64,000 nucleotides of DNA, taken from assembly GCA_947095585.1 (NCBI GenBank), contig OX352765.1, positions 63,303,425 through 63,367,424 of the forward strand, written 5' to 3'. Positions 21,830 through 32,898 of this stretch are shown in pieces (within the stretch, counting starts at the first letter, position 1; every line of letters begins with the position of its first letter). Both the position numbers and the translations under genes were made by a program. This DNA is from Nephrocerus scutellatus. Its lineage: Eukaryota > Arthropoda > Insecta > Diptera > Pipunculidae. The notes beneath the pieces were generated by a model that did no database searches, was not told where the DNA came from, and worked only from the letters and a program-made list of their open reading frames with translations.

Positions 21830-24248
21830 TATATCGAAAATATTGTTAAAACGGGAGTTTCATTTGCTGACATAGCACGAAGTAATATTGGCTCACATAC
21901 TGTTTCACATTCTTCAAATGAAAATTTAGAGAATAAAGTACACAAACTTGCCAAAGATTTCATCCTAGCAGATCTCCCGCTAGCGAAACATCAGGCTTGG
22001 CTGGATTCATCTGCGAACGCAAGAGGCAGCTTCCTTAAGCGCTTTATTGATGACAACCAAGTCTGCTATAAATTGAAATTATACAGCCCAGTTACACCAA
22101 GTTACCCTTCCGGAAATTCATATTTAGACTTATGTATTGCAGATGCGCGACTGCAAATAGAAACGGTCCACGATAATAAGATCCCGCTATTGCCGTATGA
22201 TAGCGACCACAACGCGATACTTATATTCCTATTACGATACGATTCCCTATTCGCCCTCGCAACCCAATCAGAAATTGCTAAATTAAATTTTAGAAAAACC
22301 AACTGGAACAGGTTCGAAAAACGGGCCACAAGAGAGGGCAGAAATTGTATTTCCTTATCTGAAGTTCCTAATAATAGGAATCTGACGAACGAGGAGTGTG
22401 ATTTCTGCATCGAAAGACTGAATTCGGTAATTCTGTCGAGTATTAATGCGACAGTCCCGAAAATTTAAAGCAAAAATTCTACGGAGTGTTATATGAACCG
22501 TGAAATTCGTACGTTGCAGAGGCACAAGAGTTTTCTGGTCACTCAGATCAATAGAATGCGACGGCAGCAGTGGGCAACAGTGATCTAATGAGACTCAAGT
22601 CTCTATTGAGATATGTGAAAACCCTGCTGGAACAACAATTGCGGCACAGTATTAACAATTATTGGAAGCACCGAGCAGAAAATATTATAAAGTTTGACTC
22701 AAGGAACATATTCCCGAAGACTTTATAAGCCTCGTAATGTTCTTACTGTACCGGAATTAAAGATACCAGTTGAGTCAGGTCAGTTAATTTTTCAGGCGGG
22801 AATTGATAGCAGAACAACACCAGTCGCCAACAACTACTTTGTTGTCGGCGATGGTGTTGAGAAGCTTAATCTTATTGGATCACATTTTGAAACGGTGCAC
22901 CAAATAGGAAATCTCCAAAGTAATTCTACAGATATAGTGAACGAGGAATTACACGGATTTCATAATTTTGAGAATTACTCGAAAACTCTTATGTCCTTTA
23001 CAGATGACATGGAAGCGGACGAACCTTCGCAAGACCAAACAAACAACTACTTCTCGACAATGACCGAACTTACTTACATTTTCAGGAAACTGAATAACAA
23101 GCCCTTGACAGGTTTAGATAACATTCCCAATATCGCGTTAAAACACCTTCCGGTCGATATTATACGGAAATACTGCGTAGTTTTTAACAACTTGCTCAAT
23201 AATCACTACTTCCCGAGTTGTTGGAAAACATCGAAGGTTTTTCCAGTAATAAAAATAAATAAAGATCCTCCTGATCCGACGAATTATAGGCCAATTATTA
23301 ACCTCTTGCCTAATATCGGGAAAGTTTTAGAAATGGTTATTAGCAAGTAATTTTGAACGTGTGCGACGAAAAAAAAAATCATCCCGCGGAACCACTTTGG
23401 GCTCAAACAAAATCACTCGACAGTACATGCGGTGGTTTCAGATGTCAACTGGCATCTGAATGATAAGAGGAATACGGCTGCCTGTCTAGTGGATCTCGAA
23501 AAAGCCTTTGACACGGTTTGGATCGACGCGTTGATTTATAAAATTATAAGATATGGGTTTCCAAATCATTTAGTAAAAATGATTATATCTATGATATACG
23601 GGAAGAAATTTGTTGTAACAGACAATAAAAACACGACAGTTAGGGTTTTCAACATCGCTAACGGTCTTCCGCAAGGTGCAGTAACGGCGCCAATTCTGTT
23701 TAATATTTTTATTTCCGAAGTGCTGAAGGAAATGGATGCGTCCCTTGCTTATGCTGACGACATTATGCTATACGTAGACCTCATATATGGAAAAACTCCG
23801 CGTCCTCGAGAGGAAATGCCTAAGAGCGTGTTTGAATATGTTTAGGAGCGAACACTCCGATTACAGGCATTATGTATCGAATAAGAAACCTCTGGATGCT
23901 TCGGGAGTGTCAAGAATCGATGATGTCATTTTAGATCTAACTAGGAAACATTTCGCTCAGTCAGCCTGTGTTGCAAATGACTTGATTTCGGGAGCTTTTT
24001 ATCCTAACCCTCAGTACTTCGAGAGAGCACTGGAGAATGGTTTGATACCACCAGAGGCTTTCTTGTATCTGGATGCACTGGGCTATTTGTCGGACTCATG
24101 CAACGTTCCCGTGATATACCATGTTACTAGAAGGACAAAGGACAAACGCATCCGACATGCTTTGATGAGTTTGGGTAATCGGGATGCTTACTGGAGATAC
24201 TGCAGTAACGTACCTGAACGAGATCGTAACAAAAATAATGCAAATTGA
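21830..24248 (+). pseudogene. Jockey LINE ORF2: endonuclease and RT, with deletions
   Basis: The 21850-22468 frame joins ORF1-like C-terminal text to the middle of the endonuclease at LAKHQAWLDSSANARGS, so the N-terminal endonuclease motifs are deleted. NSYLDLCIADARL and YDSDHNAIL follow. RT 22694-23845 shows LTGLDNIPNIALK, PTNYRPIINLLPN, CLVDLEKAFDTVW, GLPQGAVTAPILFN and SLAYADDIMLYVD. Just after YADD a second deletion joins directly to the C-terminal part (23787-24248, LRVLERKCLRACLNMF...PVIYHVTRRTKD). Stops also at 22467 and 23349. Confidence 0.85.
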
Positions 24249-24713
24249 TACTGGTGGCTCTAATGGGGTGTGGCTGACATTCAACCTTAAATATAACCGG
24301 AGGCAGCGCCTCAGGTAATCTTTCGATTGATATCATGGAGTTATCATATTGGCAGCTCTATGATGTCGGTTGTGTTGGAGACTTGGGACACTGCCAACGA
24401 AATATTGTTTTATTTTATTTTTTGTTAACTAGTTGTAAGTAAATTTAAGTATTTTTAAGGAAATTAAAAAAATACATAATTAAAGGTTTTTATAGCCACT
24501 TTTTCCTTTAAAAAAATATATATTAAACTTTAACGTAAACTTTTTAAACAAGTAAAAAAAAACTGTTAGATATAAAAAAATTATAGAGAATATAATGAGT
24601 ACCGATCTGGTCATTTATATAATTAGTAATATAGCTCGTAAGTTTCCTTATTTTCTTACTAACAATAGTATCAGAATTTTTTTAAATGTGGAATAAATAA
24701 TTGATTAAAAAAA
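24249..24713 (+). other. 3' UTR and A-rich tail of the Jockey LINE
   Basis: Non-coding, increasingly AT-rich, ending GGAATAAATAATTGATTAAA plus an A-run directly before the right-hand target duplication. AATAAA at 24692 is a plausible polyadenylation signal. Confidence 0.6.
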
Positions 24714-24959
24714 GTGCTTATTCACTTTCAAAACAAAAAAAAAAATGAGTGAGAAATCAGTGCTGCCCTGTTACCTGTTATTTGGATCACCAGTGTATGT
24801 ATGTACTTAACCATGTTTTTTCTGTGTAAATTTTTTTTAAGTACATAGTTAAAAAATTCAACAATTATAGTCTCATTGAAACTTTAAAAAACCAATCAAT
24901 CCTATGAAAAACACAGCAGCGTAAAAAATTACTAACGTAATTAGGCAGCACAGAAACCT
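24714..24959 (-). repeat. Spacer sequence S beside the Tc1 relics (copy 1)
   Basis: TTCAAAACAAAAAAAA to TAACGTAATTAG closely matches 46119-46353. In each case it follows the 5' leader side of a Tc1 relic. It may be element or flanking sequence duplicated with Tc1. Confidence 0.6.
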
Positions 24960-26230
24960 GAAGGCCGATTTCGGTCGCAAATGAGTCTAGACTCCTGAAG
25001 GTGAGATGTCATTTTCATATATGTACGAGGAGGTACGAGGGGGGCTCCCATACAAAAATTTACCCGATTTTCTTCAAATTTTACACACATGTGTATACCC
25101 AATAAACAATACTTTTTCGATCGGTAGTGATCGGGTCCCGGGTTCGGCCGCAAGGCCCTTATACATTTTTTAAATATCTATACTGGCATCAGATATTCGT
25201 CGCCCTTTATGGACTGTGTGCGGTGTGTGCTGCGCAGTCGGCTGCGCTGCATGGTTTTGGTGGTAGAGAGAGAGAGAGAAATCTTAGCTCACGCACAAAT
25301 GAACCCAGCAAATGAAACGAAACATAAATGTTTTATGCTTAATTCAACTAACATTTTTATTTACTGAATTTTATTTTTATTGATGTCGTTTTTTGTTGTC
25401 GATATCAACTTACAGATAGAACAACAAGTTTTCGCAATATTCAACATTTCGCGTTTTCATAAATTAGTTCAGAGTAGTCAAAGAGTTCTCAAGATAAATG
25501 TTCGTGTTTCTTATTTGCTCAGAGTATGAGCGTGCTCTAAGTGCTCAGAATAAAATGATCTGAGCATTTTCAATTTTAACATCTGATGTCAAATGTCTGT
25601 TTCGATGATTTTCTCCTACAATAAAAAAAAAATGGCCCAGGATCGAGGGGCTCCCATATCAATTTCTGCGATTAGAGAATTTAGATGAAAAATTTTAATT
25701 TTTATGGGTTGTTTTTCGATTGATTTTTGTAAAATCTTTGTATGATTTTGTTTTCGGATATATAATACACAAAATAAATGTCGGTTTATTTGTTATATTT
25801 TGGTACTTTATTTAAGGCATTTGTATTTAGTTGTTGTAATGTAGTAAAATAATAAAAGTATTAGTATATCATCGTACTTGTGTAGACATTATGAAACACA
25901 GGAATATAAGCATGGAATAATTTATTTTGTGCAATTGCAAAAAAGGGCGAAAAATCAATCACAAAATATTTATATAATTTAAAAAGCTTTTTTGTTTTCT
26001 GTTGGAACTATTTTTACAAATATTTTTATCGTATAATCCAGTATACTTCCAAAAAGCCGATAATATACTCCGCTCTAAAAATGTAAGCCAGCCGCACTGC
26101 TCTTGACATAAAAGCAAAATCAAATTATGCGCATGCGTCAAAACGTCGTACCACTACACATAACATCTACTTACACCACAAACTTGCGGTTGTTCAGGAG
26201 TCTAGACTCATTTGCGACCGAAATCGGCCC
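24960..26230. mobile_element. TIR element Y (1271 bp, non-autonomous) with 3-bp target duplication
   Basis: A perfect 37-bp terminal inverted repeat lies at 24963-24999 and 26193-26229, starting GGCCGATTTCGGTCGCAAAT and containing GAGTCTAGACTC. The flanks are CCT on both sides (24957-24959, 26231-26233). The empty site at 19861-19870 (AAACCTGG) has CCT once. No transposase is encoded. It carries a family X segment inside. Superfamily unclear; a GGGCC-type right end and a 3-bp duplication would fit PIF/Harbinger loosely. Confidence 0.85.
25036..25720 (+). repeat. Family X copy lacking its 5' part, inside Y
   Basis: Runs from GGGGGGCTCCCATAC to TTAATTTTTATGGGTTG and closely matches 41810-42503, including the AG microsatellite (25265-25283) and the 3' end motif ATTAGAGAATTTAGATG. 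Confidence 0.85.
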
Positions 26231-26443
26231 CCTGGTGTTCACTCAACCAACCACTTACCAGTTTTGATGAATGCTTGGGATCATTGTGCTGTTGGAAGTG
26301 TCATCTTAACGACACATTGACCTCCGCATATGATTTTCAAGAATATCACGATAATTTTATTTTCTAATGATATCTTGAATCAAAACAATTGGTCCAACCC
26401 CAAACCAAGAAAAACTGCCCCACACCATGACACTTCTACCTCC
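26231..26443 (-). pseudogene. Tc1-like transposase relic 2, C-terminal part
   Basis: The minus strand reads GGRSVMVWGSFSWFGVGPIV, LIQDII, then QQHNDPKHSSKLVSGWLSEHQ. The catalytic D of the QDND motif is H here, so activity is lost. The N-ward break is at GGAGGTAGAAG (26443), directly against the 5' end of family X. The missing N-terminal part is at 42520-43039. Confidence 0.8.
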
Positions 26444-26600
26444 TTTTTTAAATTCTCTATATTAACTTCGCTTGCTTGCTGCCTGGCTGGTCAGATTTTC
26501 TGATCAATTTTTAACCCACTTCCCATAGCCCGACTTTATTGAAATTTCAGAGAGATCGGGCTCTCTTAAAATTTTCCATTTAGCGGCATCATCAGATCAT
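26444..26600 (+). repeat. Family X, 5' part
   Basis: Begins TTTAAATTCTCTATATTAAC and continues CTTGCTTGCTGCC, TTTTAACCCACTTCCCATAG and CCCGACTTTATTGAAATT before diverging. It forms the left boundary of the 16-kb block inserted in Tc1 relic 2. Confidence 0.75.
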
Positions 26601-26813
26601 ATCATACTATTTATAATGACTGTGTTCTGTGTGCGCTGATGTGTGATGCGATGTAGGCAGCGCTGCTTGAATTTACGACTGGGGTTGTTTTGTTGTTGCG
26701 TTGCAGCAGATAGTATAGAGATATCAAAACGAAGTAGAACAAATGCGTTGTACACTCAGATGTGTGAGTGCATTCTTAATTTGTATTTTGTACAATATTA
26801 CGACTACGAGTAC
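26601..26813. other. Non-coding stretch
   Basis: No gene found; weak resemblance to the middle of family X (CTGTGTGCGCTGATGTG, GGCAGCGCTGC) at 26620-26700. Confidence 0.4.
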
Positions 26814-27929
26814 AAAACCTTCTCTATAGAAAGCCCAACTATATGCATACTAATGCTGTAACGGTGTTGACTCGGGTGACGCTCGCCGGTCACCCAGGGC
26901 TCGTTCTCCTTCTGCTTCTCGTTACAAATTAAAAGATTTTCGTTTTCGGTGTATTAATTATAATCGGTTTTTATTTTCTAGTTTAGATCCTTAATACTAT
27001 TTGTCTCATACTTAACTATATTATATAGATATAATCCTACTTATTATACTCTGGTCTATGCGCATGAGATGCGGGGAAACCAGCGGGGCTTGGTTGCGTA
27101 CTAGGCCAATACCTTGTCGTACGACGTTGGTAGTTTGCTATATTGGCAATAACAAAAAAAAATGAGTATAATAGCTCAAGCACTAGTGCTTGTTTGCTTA
27201 ACTCGTTTGTTTATAGGGTTGTTTGTATAGAACGGCGGTCAGCGGGTGAGCTATCCTTAGGAGAGACTGCTGTATACAACAGTGTATTCTCCTCCGAGGA
27301 GATATTACTGCCTACCGCAGGATGTTCTTCCTCTGATTTCGTTGTGTTTTCTTAGCCTATAAGTGTGTCTGATTATTTGTATTTCCAAGGAATTTTATTG
27401 CCACCCGTTTGGAAAATAATAGATTTCTTCATATATTGACATATAAGGAGATTTCTTAGTAATATTATATTATTATCTTCTTACAGTATTGTTTTTCTTA
27501 ATTTTGTATTATTATTCAGGTGGCAAACCTTTTCCCAGAAAAAAGTAATTTGATTGGTTCGGTCGCCGGATTGAACACCGCACCCACTGAATGTCGGCCA
27601 AGTGCACTCGCATGGTGCCAACTTGATATATGAGCGATTTGTGTGTTTTGTAGGGCGAGTATTTAGACATATGGTTTGTGACGTAGTAAATTTACTCGAC
27701 TTCGTTACAATGCTGTAAAAGAACGTGAAATATTTATGGATTTGTCACTTGGAAGAGATAAGAGGCATTTTATGAAACGCGCTAACTGGCCGTAGTGAAA
27801 AGAGCGAGAAACGTAATTTGTGGCAGCGAAACGCAGAAAAATATCGTATGATTTTTGCTCTTAATTTAATCACCAAAACATAAATATTTCGTTAGTATCT
27901 GTGCTTCAAGAAAACAGTTGGGCTTTCTC
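26814..27929. mobile_element. MITE M, copy 1 (interrupted by a solo LTR)
   Basis: Opens with CCTTCTCTATAGAAAGCCCA and ends CAGTTGGGCTTTCT, its inverted complement. Without the LTR it is about 260 bp and resembles copy 2 (27930-28196) along its length, sharing GAGAAACGTAA and TTTTGCTCTT blocks. Confidence 0.7.
26857..27709. mobile_element. Solo LTR with 4-bp target duplication
   Basis: Begins TGTAACG and ends CGTTACA (7-bp inverted termini), 853 bp. It is flanked by ATGC on both sides (26853-26856 and 27710-27713). No internal retroelement sequence, so it is the product of LTR-LTR recombination. Joined flanks restore the MITE M sequence CATACTAATGC, also seen intact at 27963. Different family from the LTRs at 9294 and 32899. 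Confidence 0.9.
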
Positions 27930-28196
27930 AAAACCTTCTCTATAGAAAGCCCAACTGTATGCATACTAATGCACTGAACAATCCCAAACGCGTCTGTGTT
28001 TGTGGTATGTGAATACAGTGTACAAAAAATAAGCAGTCGCAAAGAGTGAGAAACGTAAGATGTGATAGTGGGAAACAGAAAATTTTTTTTTATGGATTTT
28101 GCTCTTTTGTTGATTACCAATACATAAACATTTGGGATTTTTTAAGCATATATCTGTGTATCAGCGAAACAGTTGGGCTTTCTATAGAGAAGGTTT
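27930..28196. mobile_element. MITE M, copy 2
   Basis: A 267-bp unit with a terminal inverted repeat of about 23 bp (AACCTTCTCTATAGAAAGCC at the left, GGCTTTCTATAGAGAAGG at the right). It lies head-to-tail with copy 1. A further GGCTTTCTATAGAGAATG at 28198 followed by TTTTGTACGAGTA mirrors the left flank at 26800-26830, so the pair sits inside an outer inverted repeat. Confidence 0.7.
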
Positions 28197-28340
28197 TGGC
28201 TTTCTATAGAGAATGTTTTGTACGAGTATATGAAGAACTGGTTACGCACGCCAAACAAAATAATCCTGAAGAACATAACCCATGAGAAATTATTAATGTA
28301 AAAGATCCACATATTCCTATGTTTTCACCACAAAATGGAA
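28197..28340. other. Junction between MITE pair and satellite array
   Basis: Outer inverted-repeat arm to about 28230, then unrecognised sequence. TTCACCACAAAATGG at 28325 is a partial copy of the satellite junction motif. Confidence 0.4.
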
Positions 28341-31300
28341 AATTTCACCACAAAATCGAATCTCCGATCAGAGAATTTACAAGAAAAATTTCAATTTTTA
28401 AATTCGCTTGCCCATGGCATGTCTGTCTGTCGGTCTGTTTGTCGTGGAATCTTGCGATCAATTTTAAACCCACTTTCCAAAGCCCGATTTTATTGAATTT
28501 TTGCACACATGTGTATTTCCGGAGACAAAACTTTCTATTAAAATTTGGGGCCTCGGGCCTCAGGGCCGATTTTATTCACCACAAAATCGAATCTCCGATC
28601 AGAGAATTTACAAGAAAAATTTCAATTTTTAAATTCGCTTGCCCATGGCATGTCTGTCTGTCGGTCTGTTTGTCGTGGAATCTTGCGATCAATTTTAAAC
28701 CCACTTTCCAAAGCCCGATTTTATTGAATTTTTGCACACATGTGTATTTCCGGAGACAAAACTTTCTATTAAAATTTGGGGCCTCGGGCCTCAGGGCCGA
28801 TTTTATTCACCACAAAATCGAATCTCCGATCAGAGAATTTACAAGAAAAATTTCAATTTTTAAATTCGCTTGCCCATGGCATGTCTATCTGTCGGTCTAT
28901 TTGTCGTGGAATCTTGCGATCAATTTTAAACCCACTTTCCAAAGCCCGATTTTATTGAATTTTTGCACACATGTGTATTTCCGGAGACAAAACTTTCTAT
29001 TAAAATTTGGGGCCTCGGGCCTCAGGGCCGATTTTATTCACCACAAAATCGAATCTCCGATCAGAGAATTTACAAGAAAAATTTCAATTTTTAAATTCGC
29101 TTGCCCATGGCATGTCTGTCTGTCGGTCTGTTTGTCGTGGAATCTTGCGATCAATTTTAAACCCACTTTCCAAAGCCCGATTTTATTGAATTTTTGCACA
29201 CATGTGTATTTCCGGAGACAAAACTTTCTATTAAAATTTGGGGCCTCGGGCCTCAGGGCCGATTTTATTCACCACAAAATCGAATCTCCGATCAGAGAAT
29301 TTACAAGAAAAATTTCAATTTTTAAATTCGCTTGCCCATGGCATGTCTGTCTGTCGGTCTGTTTGTCGTGGAATCTTGCGATCAATTTTAAACCCACTTT
29401 CCAAAGCCCGATTTTATTGAATTTTTGCACACATGTGTATTTCCGGAGACAAAACTTTCTATTAAAATTTGGGGCCTCGGGCCTCAGGGCCGATTTTATT
29501 CACCACAAAATCGAATCTCCGATCAGAGAATTTACAAGAAAAATTTCAATTTTTAAATTCGCTTGCCCATGGCATGTCTGTCTGTCGGTCTGTTTGTCGT
29601 GGAATCTTGCGATCAATTTTAAACCCACTTTCCAAAGCCCGATTTTATTGAATTTTTGCACACATGTGTATTTCCAGAGACAAAACTTTCTATTAAAATT
29701 TGGGGCCTCGGGCCTCAGGGCCGATTTTATTCACCACAAAATCGAATCTTCGATCAGAGAATTTACAAGAAAAATTTCAATTTTTAAATTCGCTTGCCCA
29801 TGGCATGTCTGTCTGTCGGTCTGTTTGTCGTGGAATCTTGCGATCAATTTTAAACCCACTTTCCAAAGCCCGATTTTATTGAATTTTTGCACACATGTGT
29901 ATTTCCGGAGACAAAACTTTCTATTAAAATTTGGGGCCTCGGGCCTCAGGGCCGATTTTATTCACCACAAAATCGAATCTCCGATCAGAGAATTTACAAG
30001 AAAAATTTCAATTTTTAAATTCGCTTGCCCATGGCATGTCTGTCTGTCGGTCTGTTTGTCGTGGAATCTTGCGATTAATTTTAAACCCACTTTCAAAAGC
30101 CCGATTTTATTGAATTTTTGCACACATGTGTATTTCCGGAGACAAAACTTTCTATTAAAATTTGGGGCCTCGGGCCTCAGGGCCGATTTTATACACCACA
30201 AAATCGAATCTCCGATCAGAGAATTTACAAGAAAAATTTCAATTTTTAAATTCGCTTGCGCATGGCATGTCTGTCTGTCGGTCTGTTTGTCGTGGAATCT
30301 TGCGATCCATTATAAACCCACTTTCCAAAGCCCGATTTTATTGAATTTTTGCACACATGTGTATTTCCGGAGAAAAAACTTTCTATTAAAATTTGGGGCC
30401 TCGTGCCTCAGGGCCGATTTTATTCACCACAAAATCGAATCTCCGATCAGAGAATTTACAAGAAAATTTTCAATTTTTAAATTCGCTTGCCCATGGCATG
30501 TCTGTCTGTCGGTCTGTTTGTCGTGGAATCTTGCGATCAATTTTAAACCCACTTTCCAAAGCCCGATTTTATTGAATTTTTGCACACATGTGTATTTCCG
30601 GAGACAAAACTTTCTATTAAAATTTGCGGCCTCGGGCCTCAGGGCCGATTTTATTCACCACAAAATCGAATCTCCGATCAGAGAATTTACAAGAAAAATT
30701 TCAATTTTTAAATTCGCTTGCCCATGGCATGTCTGTCTGTCGGTCTGTTTGTCGTGGAATCTTGCGATCAATTTTAAACCCACTTTCCAAAGCCCGATTT
30801 TATTGAATTTTTGCACACATGTGTATTTCCGGAGACAAAACTTTCTATTAAAATTTGGGTCCTCGGGCCTCAGGGCCGATTTTATTCACCACAAAATCGA
30901 ATCTCCGATCAGAGAATTTACAAGAAAAATTTCAATTTTTAAATTCGCTTGCCCATGGCATGTCTGTCTGTCGGTCTGTTTGTCGTGGAATCTTGCGATC
31001 AATTTTAAACCCACTTTCCAAAGCCCGATTTTATTGAATTTTTGCACACATGTGTATTTCCGGAGACAAAACTTTCTATTAAAATTTGGGGCCTCGGGCC
31101 TCAGGGCCGATTTTATTCACCACAAAATCGAATCTCCGATCAGAGAATTTACAAGAAAAATTTCAATTTTTAAATTCGCTTGCCCATGGCATGTCTGTCT
31201 GTCGGTCTGTTTGTCGTGGAATCTTGCGATCAATTTTAAACCCACTTTCCAAAGCCCGATTTTATTGAATTTTTGCACACATGTGTATTTCCGGAGACAA

Positions 31301-32898
31301 AACTTTCTATTAAAATTTGAGGCCTCGGGCCTCAGGGCCGATTTTATTCACCTCAAAATCGAATCTCCGATCAGAGAATTTACAAGAAAAATTTCAATTT
31401 TTAAATTCGCTTGCCCATGGCATGTCTGTCTGTCGGTCTGTTTGTCGTGGAATCTTGCGATCAATTTTAAACCCACTTTCCAAAGCCCGATTTTATTGAA
31501 TTTTTGCACACATGTGTATTTCCGGAGACAAAACTTTCTATTAAAATTTGGGGCCTCGGGCCTCAGGGCCGATTTTATTCACCACAAAATCGAATCTCCG
31601 ATCAGAGAATTTACAAGAAAAATTTCAATTTTTAAATTCGCTTGCCCATGGCATGTCTGTCTGTCGGTCTGTTTGTCGTGGAATCTTGCGATCAATTTTA
31701 AACCCACTTTCCAAAGCCCGATTTTATTGAATTTTTGCACACATGTGTATTTCCGGAGACAAAACTTTCTATTAAAATTTGGGGCCTCGGGCCTCAGGGC
31801 CGATTTTATTCACCACAAAATCGAATCTCCGATCAGAGAATTTACAAGAAAAATTTCAATTTTTAAATTCGCTTGCCCATGGCATGTCTGTCTGTCGGTC
31901 TGTTTGTCGTGGAATCTTGCGATCAATTTTAAACCCACTTTCCAAAGCCCGATTTTATTGAATTTTTGCACACATGTGTATTTCCGGAGACAAAACTTTC
32001 TATTAAAATTTGGGGCCTCGGGCCTCAGGGCCGATTTTATTCACCACAAAATCGAATCTCCGATCAGAGAATTTACAAGAAAAATTTCAATTTTTAAATT
32101 CGCTTGCCCATGGCATGTCTGTCTGTCGGTCTGTTTGTCGTGGAATCTTGCGATCAATTTTAAACCCACTTTCCAAAGCCCGATTTTATTGAATTTTTGC
32201 ACACATGTGTATTTCCGGAGACAAAACTTTCTATTAAAATTTGGGGCCTCGGGCCTCAGGGCCGATTTTATTCACCACAAAATCGAATCTCCGATCAGAG
32301 ATTTTACAAGAAAAATTTCAATTTTTAAATTCGCTTGCCCATGGCATGTCTGTCTGTCGGTCTGTTTGTCGTGGAATCTTGCGATCAATTTTAACCCACT
32401 TTCCAAAGCCCGATTTTATTGAATTTTTGCACACATGTGTATTTTCGGAAACAAAACTTTCTATTAAAATTTGGGGCCTCGGGCCTCAGGGCCGATTTTA
32501 TTCACCACAAAATCGAATCTTCGATCTGAGAATTTACAAGAAAAATTTCAATTTTTAAATTCGCTTGCCCATGGCATGTCTGTCTGTCGGTCTGTTTGTC
32601 GTGGAATCTTGCGATCAATTTTAAACCCACTTTCCAAAGCCCGATTTTATTGAATTTTTGCACACATGTGTATTTCCGGAGACAAAACTTTCTATTAAAA
32701 TTGGGGGCCTCGGGCCTCAGGGCCGATTTTATACACCACAAAATCGAATCTCCGATCAGAGAATTTACAAGAAAAATTTCAATTTTTAAATTCGCTTGCG
32801 CATGGCATGTCTGTCTGTCGGTCTGTTTGTCGTGGAATCTTGCGATCCATTTTAAACCCACTTTCCAAAGCCCGATTTTATTGAATTTTTGCACACAT
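28341..32898 (+). repeat. 231-bp satellite array, left block (about 19.7 units)
   Basis: Head-to-tail units of 231 bp, nearly identical, each with CACCACAAAATCGAATCTCC, GCTTGCCCATGGCATG, the GTCTGTCTGTCGGTCTG microsatellite, CCCGATTTTATTGAATTTTT, CACACATGTGTATTTCC and GGGCCTCGGGCCTCAGGGCC. The unit aligns to the junction of two family X copies with 13 bp deleted. Because 231 is 3 x 77, one frame stays open for 1367 codons, which I do not count as a gene. The block stops at CACACAT, where the LTR element begins. Confidence 0.97.

Larger units (their letters stand above)
20462..24713 (+). mobile_element. Jockey-clade LINE inserted beside Tc1 relic 1
   Basis: Contains ORF1 with CCHC knuckles and ORF2 with endonuclease and RT, then a 3' UTR and A-run. 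The flanks are GTGCTTATTGCA (20450-20461) and GTGCTTATTCA (24714-24724), a near-perfect target-site duplication. The equivalent uninterrupted sequence is at 46107. Two internal deletions make this a defective copy. Confidence 0.85.

Noticed and set aside
28319..32422. 1367-codon ORF and the matching 563-codon ORF at 38645-40336, and the many 60-codon ORFs in them
   Set aside because: Translations of the 231-bp satellite. The period is a multiple of three, which keeps frames open. No domain, start context or coding bias seen.
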